Made by a program: the position numbers and the translations under genes. A stretch of DNA of 64,000 bases from Blastomussa wellsi. Taxonomy: Eukaryota > Cnidaria > Anthozoa > Scleractinia > Plerogyridae. Below, piece after piece: positions 35,404-47,100 of the stretch; within the stretch, counting starts at the first letter, position 1; the number at the start of each line of letters is the position of its first letter. Where the stretch lies: contig OX393561.1 of NCBI GenBank assembly GCA_947652115.1, positions 4,799,531-4,863,530 of the forward strand, written 5' to 3'. The notes under the pieces were generated by a model. The model was given only the letters and a program-made list of their open reading frames with translations. It did not search any database and was not told where the DNA came from.

Positions 35404-35433
35404 ACGACTTGAGAATTTGTTTTCTCAAGTCGT
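35404..35433. repeat. Perfect 12-bp hairpin
   Basis: ACGACTTGAGAA (35404-35415) and TTCTCAAGTCGT (35422-35433) around a TTTGTT loop, followed by a T-rich stretch. It is isolated in intergenic DNA; no function assigned. Confidence 0.75.
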
Positions 35434-35471
35434 CTTTTTCTTTGCTGTTTTTTCATTACCGTTTATACTTA

Positions 35472-35566
35472 ACAATTATTCCACAAGCGCGCGTTTGATA
35501 TGAGATGGTACGCCACGAGTTGGCTATAACCATCTCATATCCAACAAGCGCAAGTGGAATAATTGT
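35472..35566. mobile_element. Palindromic element, 37-bp arms
   Basis: ACAATTATTCCACAAGCG ... GATATGAGATGG is inverted as CCATCTCATATC ... CGCAAGTGGAATAATTGT. The spacer is about 21 bp. A second small inverted pair (GGTATATGAG / CTCATATACC) follows near 35650. Confidence 0.8.
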
Positions 35567-36894
35567 TTTATTAAAAACGCCCCAAAAATATTGTACAAAC
35601 ATTGCAAAAATGCATTCTTTTACGCGTACACGTACCTTTTTGGTAGGTCAGTGGTATATGAGCTCATATACCATTGCCTCTCAACCAATCAAAACTCAGG
35701 AAATGCAATATACCATAGCTAGTTTTTAATAAAAGGAGATAGGACATCACAAGCGTTAAATTCACCAGAACCTACTTATACACCCTGGATGTAGATAGGT
35801 ACTGTGAGAGTAAATTGTTTTGCTCAAGAACACAACGTAGCCGCCCGGCAAGGGCTCGAAGCCGGACCGCCCTTTCCCGATTACACCGCGCAAGCCATTA
35901 GGTTTTGCTCCTTGTTTAGTTAAAGATTTAAAGTAGAATTTGTTGAAAGAACATTTCGAAATTCATAAAAAAGAACGCGTGGTATGTGAAAAAGAGTGTT
36001 TTGGGAAAATTGTTAATAAATAGTTAAGTGTCCCTTTCCGATAATCCCAGTTAGGCGTCCATAGGCCTGTTCAATAATTTCGCGGGGAAAACTTCATTCG
36101 AAATCTCGGATTATTGTGTCTAGGAATATGTCGAACATTTATAGGAGATCGCCGGGAGAGGTAGAGGTCTGGTTCTATTCCATAAAAAGCGTAAAAAGAG
36201 AAATGTGCTTCCTTGGAAACGAGCTTAAAACCGGGAGTGAAAGAAATAAATGTAGGCATGTTTTATAAGCGACAAGAACTCTTGCTTCAAACATCCAACT
36301 GCAGATGCCGTATAGGAATAACAGGACTTCATTAAACTACAGAAATCGGTGGAAGTTAAAAAACCTTCGTAACAAGAGCAATTATGTCAACGCCGTCGAC
36401 TCGTGTTCAAATGCAATACCGCTCTAGATCTCACTCTGTTTTTCTTTCAAAATAAATTAACATGGTATGCAGATTTGTCTGATTTTAACGAAACGCGAAC
36501 TTGGCCATGATGTTCGTCAACTATCATCAGATTAGCGAACCAAAGCCAGTAAGGCTTTTACGAAATCGAAGCATTCTTCTTGTGACATCCAGGTGCGACG
36601 AATATTCTAATGACAGGCCTCTCAAAATGGATTTTGTTAGGAACCTGTAGGAATATCGAAAAAGACTCACTTTTTAGCCCACTATCTCGAGAGTGCATGA
36701 TCGATGGAGTCCAGTCTGTTAGGATGTTCGCGGTAAGGCTAGTAAGTCAGTCAATCAAATACTGTCAGTTTTGCGTTTAAAGGAATGAAAGAGCCTACCA
36801 AAAAAGGACTGTTATTATTTTTGGATTCTACATTTTGTAATCTTTACACCCAATGGAAGGCAATAACAAAATCACCCATAAAATATAACTGCAG

Positions 36895-37387
36895 TAGGCC
36901 TAGACACAAAAAGCAGGATTTTTTTAGGATTTTTAGAGCATCAGGAGATTTTTAGAAATTTTGGGGATTTTTAGAAAAAAATGGGATTTTGGGGGATTTT
37001 TAGATGATTGGGAACAAAAATTGTTCTACATTCTTTGCCGTTTTATTTAAAATTCCTATGAAAATAAAATGTTGTTTTTCTACTATACTTGGTGAGTTGG
37101 TGACTGCTAGACTGCAATCCAATTGTGCAGCGGTGTTTCCCATATATAATGCACCCATCATTTCAAGGGAAGCAAGTTTCAAACATGGCGGAGCCCGGAG
37201 CGCTAAGGTTTCATTAAAAAATAATTGTGAGAAAAATAGAGATTTTTAGAAAATTGTGGGATATTTAGGGATTTTTAGAAACTTTTGGGGATATTTAGAG
37301 ATTTTTGGAGGGATTTTTAGGGAAAAAAATTGAGAATTTCCGGATAGATTTTTAGAGTATTTTTCGGGATATTTGTGTCTAGGCGTA
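36895..37387. mobile_element. Non-autonomous hAT-type element with internal GGATTTTTAGA iterations
   Basis: Ends TAGGCCTAGACACAAA and TTTGTGTCTAGGCGTA are inverted with one mismatch and are flanked by the 8-bp direct repeat AACTGCAG (36887-36894, 37388-37395). Between them, two blocks (about 36915-37000 and 37238-37370) repeat GGGATTTTTAGA-like units. The centre (37004-37235) is unrelated sequence with no recognisable protein. Confidence 0.85.
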
Positions 37388-38139
37388 AACTGCAGGGTCC
37401 AAAGTGAACATTTAGAGTGCAGTGCTCAATATAGTTTTCTATAATTTCTTTTAAAGTTTTAAAATATTCTTTAAATGCCTAAATGTCAGTTTTCCCTACC
37501 CTACAACATATTCCAACTCGTGAAATCCCGAGCCTTTTATATATGCAGCTTTTTGGGTGGAGCCTACCCATATAGTCCACTATATGGAATACCCACGCCC
37601 GATAAATTTTCAACAGATATTTTAAAATAGACGCAATAATGGCTCGCTTGGAAGAAACCCACAGCAGAAATCAAATGTAGCTCAAGAAGGAATCGCCTCT
37701 TAGGACAAAAAATACACCCAGGCAGTTAGAAAGGACTAATACAAAGTATGAAAGAAACAGACACTTTACCACATGAAAGAAATCCCACAAATATACCTTT
37801 TCGCAAGTTTCCAGCTAACTATTATCCTATCTATTTGAAATACAGCAGAGATTTCTGCCGTGCGTGACATCACGATGGCGCCATGACAAAGCTGCAGACG
37901 TGTTTGGAGAAACGGTCTTTTCTCAAGATTTTCGCAGTTTAAACCGTTCAGGTATTAGGAAAAAATATCTATGTGTGTGTACACTAGCTCGGAAGGCAAT
38001 AGCAATCGCTTTCATAGTAAATGTGAGCAGAAGATGCGAACTGCCCCCCTCCCCCCTCAAAAAAAATGCACAACCATACTGTACCTCAGGCTGAGTGCTA
38101 TCTTTATTTATACCAAGGTACCTTTCCCTGGAGAAAATA

Positions 38140-41100
38140 ATGCAAACAACGTCAGAGGGCAAAAACCCAAGAGATGGGGCAAGTTGGCTGTCAATCATAT
38201 TCTTCTGGTGGATGAATGACGTGATAAAACTAGGAAGTGAGAGACCGCTGACCGAGGAGGATTTGTTTCCTCTTCTTAACGATCACGCGGCTGAAGTGCT
38301 TGTAGAGCAAGCGGAAGAATGTTGGCTGGAGGAATTGAAAAGAAGTGAATTGCAAAACAAGAAACCACGTTTATGGAAAGCAATGGTGGGACTTATTCCT
38401 TTGAAATCAGGCCTTGTGATGCTAATTTTGCAAACCCTTCGGTCGCTGAGCTTTGTCTTTTTGCCTGTATGTCTTTGGCTAATGTTAAAGACATTAGACG
38501 GAAACGGGTCAAAATTAGACACGAAGCTTGCGTTGATTGATGTTGCAATTTTAGGAACTACAAGCGTAATACAAGCTGCATCAACACATCACTACGACTA
38601 CCTTACTGAACAGTGGGGATTAAAGCTGAAAGTGGCGTTAATCGGACTCGTTTACAAAAAGGTAAACTCGTGTCATAATTTAACTCGGGCCATTAAAGGG
38701 ACACTGTCACTAAGATGGCACCAAGACAATGACTGAAATAATTTCTCTCATACAGATACTTTCCCCTAGAACACACCAAGAGGAAATTATGAAGTAAATG
38801 TTATTATGGAAAGAAGTGGGAACCATAATTAGTTTTCAGCTATTTTCCGAACCAAAAGGGGAAAACTTGGAAAAGTCAGCCTGACTTTTTCCAGTTAAGA
38901 TCGAAAGCTCCTGGCGGTATCACAGTGATATCACTCCATTCATAGCTTCATTTCACTGACATAACAATTTTTAACATGACTTGACCACTTTTAGTAGATT
39001 TCCAATGGTGTAAATACGTTTTGGCAGTCTTGCACTTTTTAAATAATTCTCATGACAGTGTCCCTTTTAGCTGCACCTTACCAATTCCTCGCGCAGTTGC
39101 TTATTACGTTTCATTCTAGAATCCAGGACACTTAGATTTATCATTTCAAGGAAAAAAACGAACGTGTACTTCCAAATGCTCTACATACTCTTAACCTTTA
39201 TTGCTGAATAAAATGCGTTAAAGAAAAACTCAAGATTACAATGATGACGTCATATCGAACTATCAAGACAGAAACCAAAAATCCTGCCTCTACACATTAT
39301 ACGTATTACCTTTCTCCCATTTTTCTAAAAATAAATGATTCAAACTATTGATTATGGCCTTGGATTTCTTTTCAAATTCGATCTGGTAACATGTCTCGGC
39401 GATAAATAAACGCACATTATTTCCTGTCGTATATAGTTCACGTAATTCTACGATTAGGTCATTTCGCGTGACTTCCCGTACATTACATTCTTTCCATTCT
39501 TTTTTCGCCTGTGTTTATACGCGTACAAAAAGCGAATTTAATAGTATGAAAGAGGTGATGTTTCTCTATTCTTCCCCAAGAAGTGCGATGAGCAAACAAG
39601 GTAGAATTACCACCTTGGCGGCTGAAGGGACATTTTTTTCCACTTTTAGATTCTCACTCTCAATCGCTATAGCTTGGAAGCTACGATATCTAGAAACACT
39701 ATAAACCTGGTCTCGAATGATGCACAAAAGATCGAGAAGTCCTTGAACCAAGTGGGTATGGTGTTGGCCGCGCCACTGGAACTCACAATTAGCTTGGTGA
39801 TCCTGTGGTACTTGATTGGCTGGGAGGCTCTGGTTGGTGCTGCCTTCTTTTTCATTTTAGTCGCCTTTCAAATATTAATGGCAAGGAAAGCTGCCAAGCT
39901 TACAGCGAAAGCGGCCGCTTTTACAGACAAACGGCTGGCGGTGATGAGTGAGATCATCGCTGGGATTCGAGCCGTCAAGATGTATATTTGGGAGACGAAC
40001 TTTAAAGACGTCGTGAGCGACATTCGCAGGTAACAATGAGTCATCATTTGCAATAGACAAACGGGGACGAAGTTACTGGCACTACCGTATACTGTGTAGT
40101 GTATTTATATATTCTTCTTTGTATATTCTTCTTGTATATTCTTACGGTATCGGAAATGGTTTTCTAGGTGCAAAGAGAAAGGTGACAGATAAGGACGTGT
40201 GAGGCCTATTGCCAGGGCTATTGCCTGGTTTCAAACCGAAAGGGGATTAGCAACTATTGATCCACAAAGTTAGAAAGAGCACACCGAGATTAACAAAATG
40301 CCCAAGTTTGGTGTTAATCGGGACAATTTTGACTTAGATACAGCCATTTAAATACATCAAAATTACAAAGAAATGTTTGGTAATCCGGACGCAGGGTCCG
40401 GATGGCCATACATTTCTTTGTAAATTCTGACGTTTTTAACTGGCTGTATCTCGCTTAATATTGGATCTATTAACACCAAACTTGGGGATATTGTAAAGCT
40501 TGGTGTGCACTTTCGGACTATGCGTATCAATAGTTGCTAATCCCATAATTTGTTGACTCGTACCTTGTCCCCCTCGGTTTGAAACCAGGCAATGGTCCTG
40601 TTAGGACAACACAAGGTTACAGGACCTCCTTGTAAGCGCTCAGTAAGGTTTACCCATTCTTGCTTGTAAACGCACCGACTGAAAATAAAACAAGCGTGAA
40701 GTCTTTTCTAGTTTAAAGGGACTGGTTCACGGTTTTGTGCATGTGCAAGCTATAGTGTTAGTCCATTAGATTCCAGTGTTTTTAAGAAGCAATCGCAAAT
40801 GTGCAAATGATTTTTGAGGGAAAATTGTCTTTAAAAATTTCGTAGCCTGTGTACAGCCACCCCCTCACCTCAGAAAAATCGGAGATGGCTGTACACAGGC
40901 TAAAATTTCGCAGTAATTTGCGAAAACATCGCACCGGAGGTGTTATATCATATTTCTTTTATTTGTTCCGGTTCCTTCAGTATCTTGTTCACTTAATCCA
41001 CAACCAGATGTTGGAATGCTAGAGCTTAAAAACGTTTATGTACACATTTATAAATGTTTGTGCAGGCTATCATGTGTACATCACGAATTAATGGTGTAAA

Positions 41101-44100
41101 CATTTCTTGGAATATGTCAACGGATTTTCACAGAAAATGTAAAACTTAGGTTTGAACATTGAATTTATTGTTGGCCCAAAGGATTTATTTTGGTAATATA
41201 CACGAGTTCACAACTCGAAACCGATTGGCACACAGTCAATAGAGTTGAGTAAGCCACGTGATAGCTTGCACCTGCGCTGAACCGTGAAACTATTGCTTTT
41301 GAACGGTGTTTATCTAGTTGAGTATTTAGATGAAAAACTAAAATCAATACACAACGTAGGTGTTGCTCGTGTTTTCCTTTTTTACAGGAAGGAAATGACA
41401 TTCATTCGCTTGAAAGGTGTCATTATATCGATGGCGTGTGTTTTGTTCTTCACAACACTTCCCATTGCCGCATTGATTTCTGTAACGACACTGGCTTTAT
41501 CAGGAACTCAGTTATCATCCTTTACTATATTCACACTCCTTTTGAGCTTAATGACGATAAGAACTACATTTTGCTACAACTTGAGTATGTCAGTGCAAAT
41601 GGTTGCAGATACTAAAGTAGCACTTGACAGAATACAGGCCTTTCTTGAAGAAAACGTACCAACGTTTGAAGGAACCGAGCAACCCAAAGAGCACGGCCCA
41701 AATCAAGCTTTGACAGACCATTTAAATGTTGACGGCAATCCCGTGGTCCATTGCAAAGGTACAAAGGAACTAAAACTAACTGTTCGCTACACTAATTGCA
41801 GAAAACGAGATTACTCCACACAAACATTTTACTCAGCACCCACAGGGGCAACAATCCCTTCGTCTAGCTCAATTCCTGAAGTTTCATTAGAGCCATGGGT
41901 AGATCAGGTAACCAACGGGTTGATTACTAGTTCTTACCCAAGTGACGCCAGTTTTAAAAGGCCGTATATCTTTATTACCGGCGTGTCTTGTTCTTGGAGT
42001 CAAGATCACCTCACACATAGCTTGAGGGACATAACTTTCAAGGTTTACAATGGTGACATGCTAGCGATAACAGGTGAAGTTGGAAGTGGGAAATCCTCTC
42101 TCCTCAGAGCTATTCTTGGAGAATTGCCCATGTACAAAGGAACGATATCGTATTGCGGGAAATTGGCCTATGTTCCTCAAGTAGCCTGGGTATTTTCGGG
42201 TACTGTAAGGGATAACATTTTGTTTGGTTTGCCTTTTAACGAGAGAAAGTTTAAATGTGTGACTCACATCTGTGGTTTGACAAAAGACCTGACGGATTTG
42301 GCACAAGGCGACCTCACGGAAATTGGACAGCGTGGAGCGACTCTCAGTGGAGGTCAAAAAGCACGTGTGGGGTTAGCCCGAGCAGTGTATTCAGATGCCG
42401 ACATTTATCTACTTGATGATCCATTGAGCTCGGTAGACCCTAAAGTAGGAAGAAAACTTTTCAAAAGTTGCATTCTAGACTATTTATCGGGTCGCATTCG
42501 CTTGCTTGTTACCCACCAACTGCAGTATTTGAAAGATGTGGATCACATTGCCGTGATGAAAAAAGGTTCAATCATTCACCTGGGAGGAAACAAGGAGCTT
42601 ACAGATAACGGAGTATTTTTGAGCAGCTTGGAATTATCTCGGTTCTTTGAAGATGGGTCAAATGATGCCAAAAGTGTTAGTCCTAAACCATGTAACAAGG
42701 TCAAGGTCCTACACGTTTCAAACGAGAACGAGGAAATAACTAACCAAACGTCTCTGGTGCTCCAAACAACAGGTGGCATGTCCGAGGCTGACCATCGAGA
42801 GTCTCTTGGCCTGATAGAACAAGAGGAATCTAAGAGGGATGGAACTGTGACCTGGAGCGTCTACTGGGATTATTTCAAAGAAGGACTACCTGTCCCCTTG
42901 ATAATCCTCCTTGCAGGTTTAATGATATCAACACAAGGTAATCATACTCATTTTTCTTGGACAAGTCCGTCCAAGGGGGAAAGGTGCTGCTTAACAGTCA
43001 GGGGCGGATCTAGGGGGAGGGTGCAGGGGTTGCGCACCCCTCCCTGAGATGACCTGCGGCTTTCTAACGTAACGAGTATTCTGCTTACGTCACCCGCCTA
43101 GTGATGTACCCCCTCCTAAGAAAAATCCTGGATTCGCCCCTGACAGTGTGGTTGTTTTATGACACCTCCAAAATGTGTTTGGCGTGTATATTTCGCTTTA
43201 CCAACTGACAGCAAAAGTGACAAGCAATTTTACGTATTTTTGTAACTCCCGTTTTCTGATAAAATTTCCATTTTAAGACATAAATTTTAATCAGTTTTAA
43301 ATTACAAAAATATGTTCTTCTAATGTCCTTTTTCCCACATACAAAGTTTAAAAGAATGAATCAAATAAGGCACTAAAGCGGTGTTATAAAACTTGTCTTA
43401 AGCGTTTAAAATAATACCGGAAGCCCGTGTATTACATTACGTCGCAAAATGAATCGAATTAAACACAACTATCCCAAAGTTACACGCTGACAGGAATTTC
43501 AGGGATTATGATACGCTAAGTGATTTCAAATTCTTCAAGGCACCATTTAACTGTACTCAACAGCACATTACCCTCTCTATTTAGTGATGTGAGCAGTTTA
43601 TAATAATAACAAAAAAACAATTTTCTTCAGCTTGCCTTCTAGCTCCAAATTGGTGGTTGGGTAAAATTGCAGAGATGTCACATGACCAACAAAAAGAACC
43701 AGTCGTTCAAGTCATTCATGCTTGTCTGGTGGCGGTGTCCATTGTTGTCATGGCAGCATCGTGTTTCTTATTTTATTATCTCCTTCTGAAAGCAGCTGAA
43801 AACCTTCACAACAAAATGACAGCCACGATTCTTCACGCTACTGTACTGTTTTTTGATACAAATCCTGCTGGAAACATCCTGAATCGGTTTTCCAAAGATG
43901 TCGGCTGTATGGATGACGTGTTGCCAACGTTATTTTTACAAGCCCTTATAATTTGCCTGGCTTCCCTCTGTGCCATGTTGGTTCCAGCTGCAACAAACTA
44001 CTGGATTTTCTTGGCTCTTCTTCCAATTATTTGGATATTGGTTTACTATGCACGCTACTACCTAAAGTCTTCCAGGGAACTGAAGAGAATTGAGGCGATC

Positions 44101-47100
44101 AAATGCAGCCCTGTGTACTCACATATCACAGAAACTCTACATGGGCTTGAAACAGTGCACACCTCAAACATGAACGGGATGTTTCTGGACAGACTTCAGA
44201 GGTTAGTCTTGATCTAATCTTTTACGAAATGAATTTAATGCTAATTAAGTAACAGAACATATTCGTAACAACGACAACAACAACGACAACATTATTTCTA
44301 GTTCTTCTCATAGCGTAATCTCGGTATTACACCGGATCGCAGCTTGCAATGGAAGCTAATATTGCTAAGATTCCCCATATCGCCGTTCATTCCAAAATCT
44401 CGGTCCAGGCCAATATCGAGAATTCACAAGCCTGTTCCATTTCAAAAACCGTTAGGATAAGGAAACACATACCCCGACCGTGGTACGAGGGGTGGGGTGG
44501 AGGGTGTTTGCTGGAAGACCCCCTAAGGTTATAGCTATATGAAGTCTTAGTAAAATGACTTTTGCTTCCTAGTAGAAAGCCCTTAGCTTTCTCTTCAAGA
44601 TGACATAATTTGTGTTAGCTATGACGTCATTTTACCTCATTAGGTAAGCCATCCTGGATCCGTCATCTTGGATTTCACCATTCTCTTAAAAAATCAGAAG
44701 ATAACCGGAATCAAACTAAAATGAAAATTTTAGTGCAGAAATGCATGAATTATCCAATTTTGCTGAGGAAACCTGGAAAAAATGAAGAATTATGTTAAAA
44801 AGTACCTGGTTGTCATTATGCAAATTCTATGGCAGTGTCAAATATCCTGGTAACAGGGTTGACACATCAACATTCCTGCAAAGGATAGATGAACAGCGAC
44901 TGAAAGTTTCAACATCATGTTAGAATAAATCCCTGAATCATGTTGGAGTAAATCCTTGATTCAAAATTTCTCCCCGTTATACGTCCGAGGGTTAAAATGC
45001 ATAATAAAATTTAAGGCAATACATATTCAAGCTACAGTATGGATCTGGTAGGCAATACGTAAAAACAGGACAACAGGTATAAATACGCGTACGTTCAGTG
45101 TCTGAAACGCAAACTTGGGGGTGGGGGAAGGGGGTAAATGTTATTCATTTAATTACTTGAAGAAAATGTCGTTTAGTCGTAACTGAATCTTCCGATTTTA
45201 GCTCCCAGATGCCGCTCGACCGGTATCTGGGAGGGCATGGACTAGAATCCTGTCGGGAACTCAGGTTCGCTCGCGCAAACGAACAACTCTTATCAAGGTA
45301 AAATTTGTTAACTCAAAACTACTTTTTAACTTGTAAAAACTTTTATAATCAAATTTATTTGGGCAACCTTCTTTTACCTTCGTCAGAGTTCCACTGCATG
45401 ATTTACGGTTCTTTTCTGCCTCCGGTGCCCAGAAATGCTGCTTAAGGTAGATAAACCTGCGGAAATGATTATGTTCGTTAACGGAACGGAGTTTTGTTGT
45501 TAGATGTAAAGCTTCCAGGAAGAGTCGATCATGATGTCTTTTAATTTTGTTTTCTAAGGTACCAGGACGAGAACTCACAAGCTTTCTTTATGGTGGTTTC
45601 ATGTACTCGTTGGTTGAGTTTACGCCTAGATCTTCTCTCTTGTGTGTTCGTTACGATTGTGGCAGTGGCTGTTATGTTAATAACAGCTAATCCAGGTGAG
45701 ATTTTGCAAGCGAAATCTTATTATTTATGTACGGCCAACAGCAACCACATTTACGCTTTACGCGGTGGGAGTTACCTTTTCCCTGATCGAGTACTGATGA
45801 TGGGTCATTGAAAAGATAGCCGTAAACTGTTTGAGTTCTTGTGCTGCAACAGACGTATCTGAAACAAATTTCACATCTTCAGTCGCAGTGGTAACGTTTG
45901 CCTGGGTTAAAGGCCATTTCCAGTCTGTAAAGCACAATCTCCGTCTGCAATGTTTATCAAGCCTCACCAATCTCGTTACAAGAGTCCACGTTCCCTTGAC
46001 CAGCGGTCAGGAAACGACGGACTCACAACGATGAAATGTAAACAAGCCAAAATGAAAATTATGGGTAAAAAATTACCTTTTTCTTCTTTATTAACATCCG
46101 ATATCTTTTCAAAGCAATAGTAAAGAGTATACGAACCTCGACGATATTCCAAACCAACGTTTCAGCTCATTGGGAACTCCCAAACGAAACGACCCGTAAT
46201 GGCGGACTCAAAAACTGACTCATTCTCGGTGTAAAAACCTGTGAAACTCACGAGTGACGTAAAACAAAGAACGAACAAGACACCAAAGAACCTCGAAACA
46301 ATATAGAACAGAAAAACAATGGGTCAAAAACAAAAAAAATGTCACAGATTTTTACACCGAGGTAAACGCTCCTTCATGTACACAGTTACCGAAGTGTAAC
46401 GTCTCAACGAATTCAAAACAGAAATGTAAACGAATCCCGAGACTGCGCAGTACGGACTGGAATTGAAGAAAGCTGTTTAATGTGAACATGTTTCTAAGCA
46501 TTAATTAATATCATGATTGCGAGAGTATCTTGAAACCATTAGAATCACAGTGAGGCTCGGGAAAATGATCACAATCAGTAATTTCTAGATTTATCAAGGC
46601 TAAGAGATAAAATGAAGGATAGTAGTGCGTGGAAAAATGAAAGCGATAGTAAGCCTATCATACGTCTCCTTTGATCAAAATTTCTTACTAAAAGCAAATC
46701 AAAACCAAGGTAAGAGAGTATGATATCCTTTTTCAAACGTTGTAAAGACAAATTTGACAACAAGTAACCATTAATCATTTTATTACCTTTTTATTTTCCC
46801 TCAGTCGTAGCTGGACTTGCTCTTACATACGCACTGCAAACACTTGATGCAACTCAGTATGGTGTAAGAGTAGCTTCAGAAGTGGAAAATTTGATGACGT
46901 CGGTCGAACGTGTAATGACTTACACAAAAATAAATTCCGAACCCGGCTATCGCACGAAGACCAGTCCTCCAGGGTCTTGGCCAGACAAAGGAAGCTTAGC
47001 CATACAGGATCTTTCTTTGGTATACTTTGAGGGAGGTCCGCGTGTTTTGCAGGACGTCAACTTGTGCGTTGCCGCCAAGGAGAAAGTGGGAGTTGTGGGC

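Larger units (their letters stand above)
30003..38139. other. Intergenic region between divergent loci, repeats only
   Basis: Starts of the large Rab (minus) and ABCC4-like copy A (plus) face away from each other across 8.1 kb, which must contain both promoters. I found no convincing exon: open frames are short, lack splice-site support and several cross repeats. Recognisable contents are a 27-bp palindrome (31733-31759, GATTTCTGGTCC / GGACCAGAAATC), the Penelope-like fragment, palindromic elements at 34069 and 35472, a hairpin at 35404 and a hAT-type element at 36895. No TATA box is assigned with confidence. Confidence 0.7.

Noticed and set aside
35404..35433. Hairpin plus T-run as a bacterial-type terminator or histone 3' stem-loop
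   Set aside because: The setting is intergenic eukaryotic DNA with no upstream gene on that strand, and the stem and loop do not match the histone consensus.
35830..35900. tRNA-like segment with GGCTTCGAGCCC on the minus strand
   Set aside because: It resembles a B box only loosely, and no A box or cloverleaf was found.
42061..42357. Minus-strand frame opposite NBD1 of copy A
   Set aside because: It is the reverse-strand shadow of a strongly conserved coding exon.
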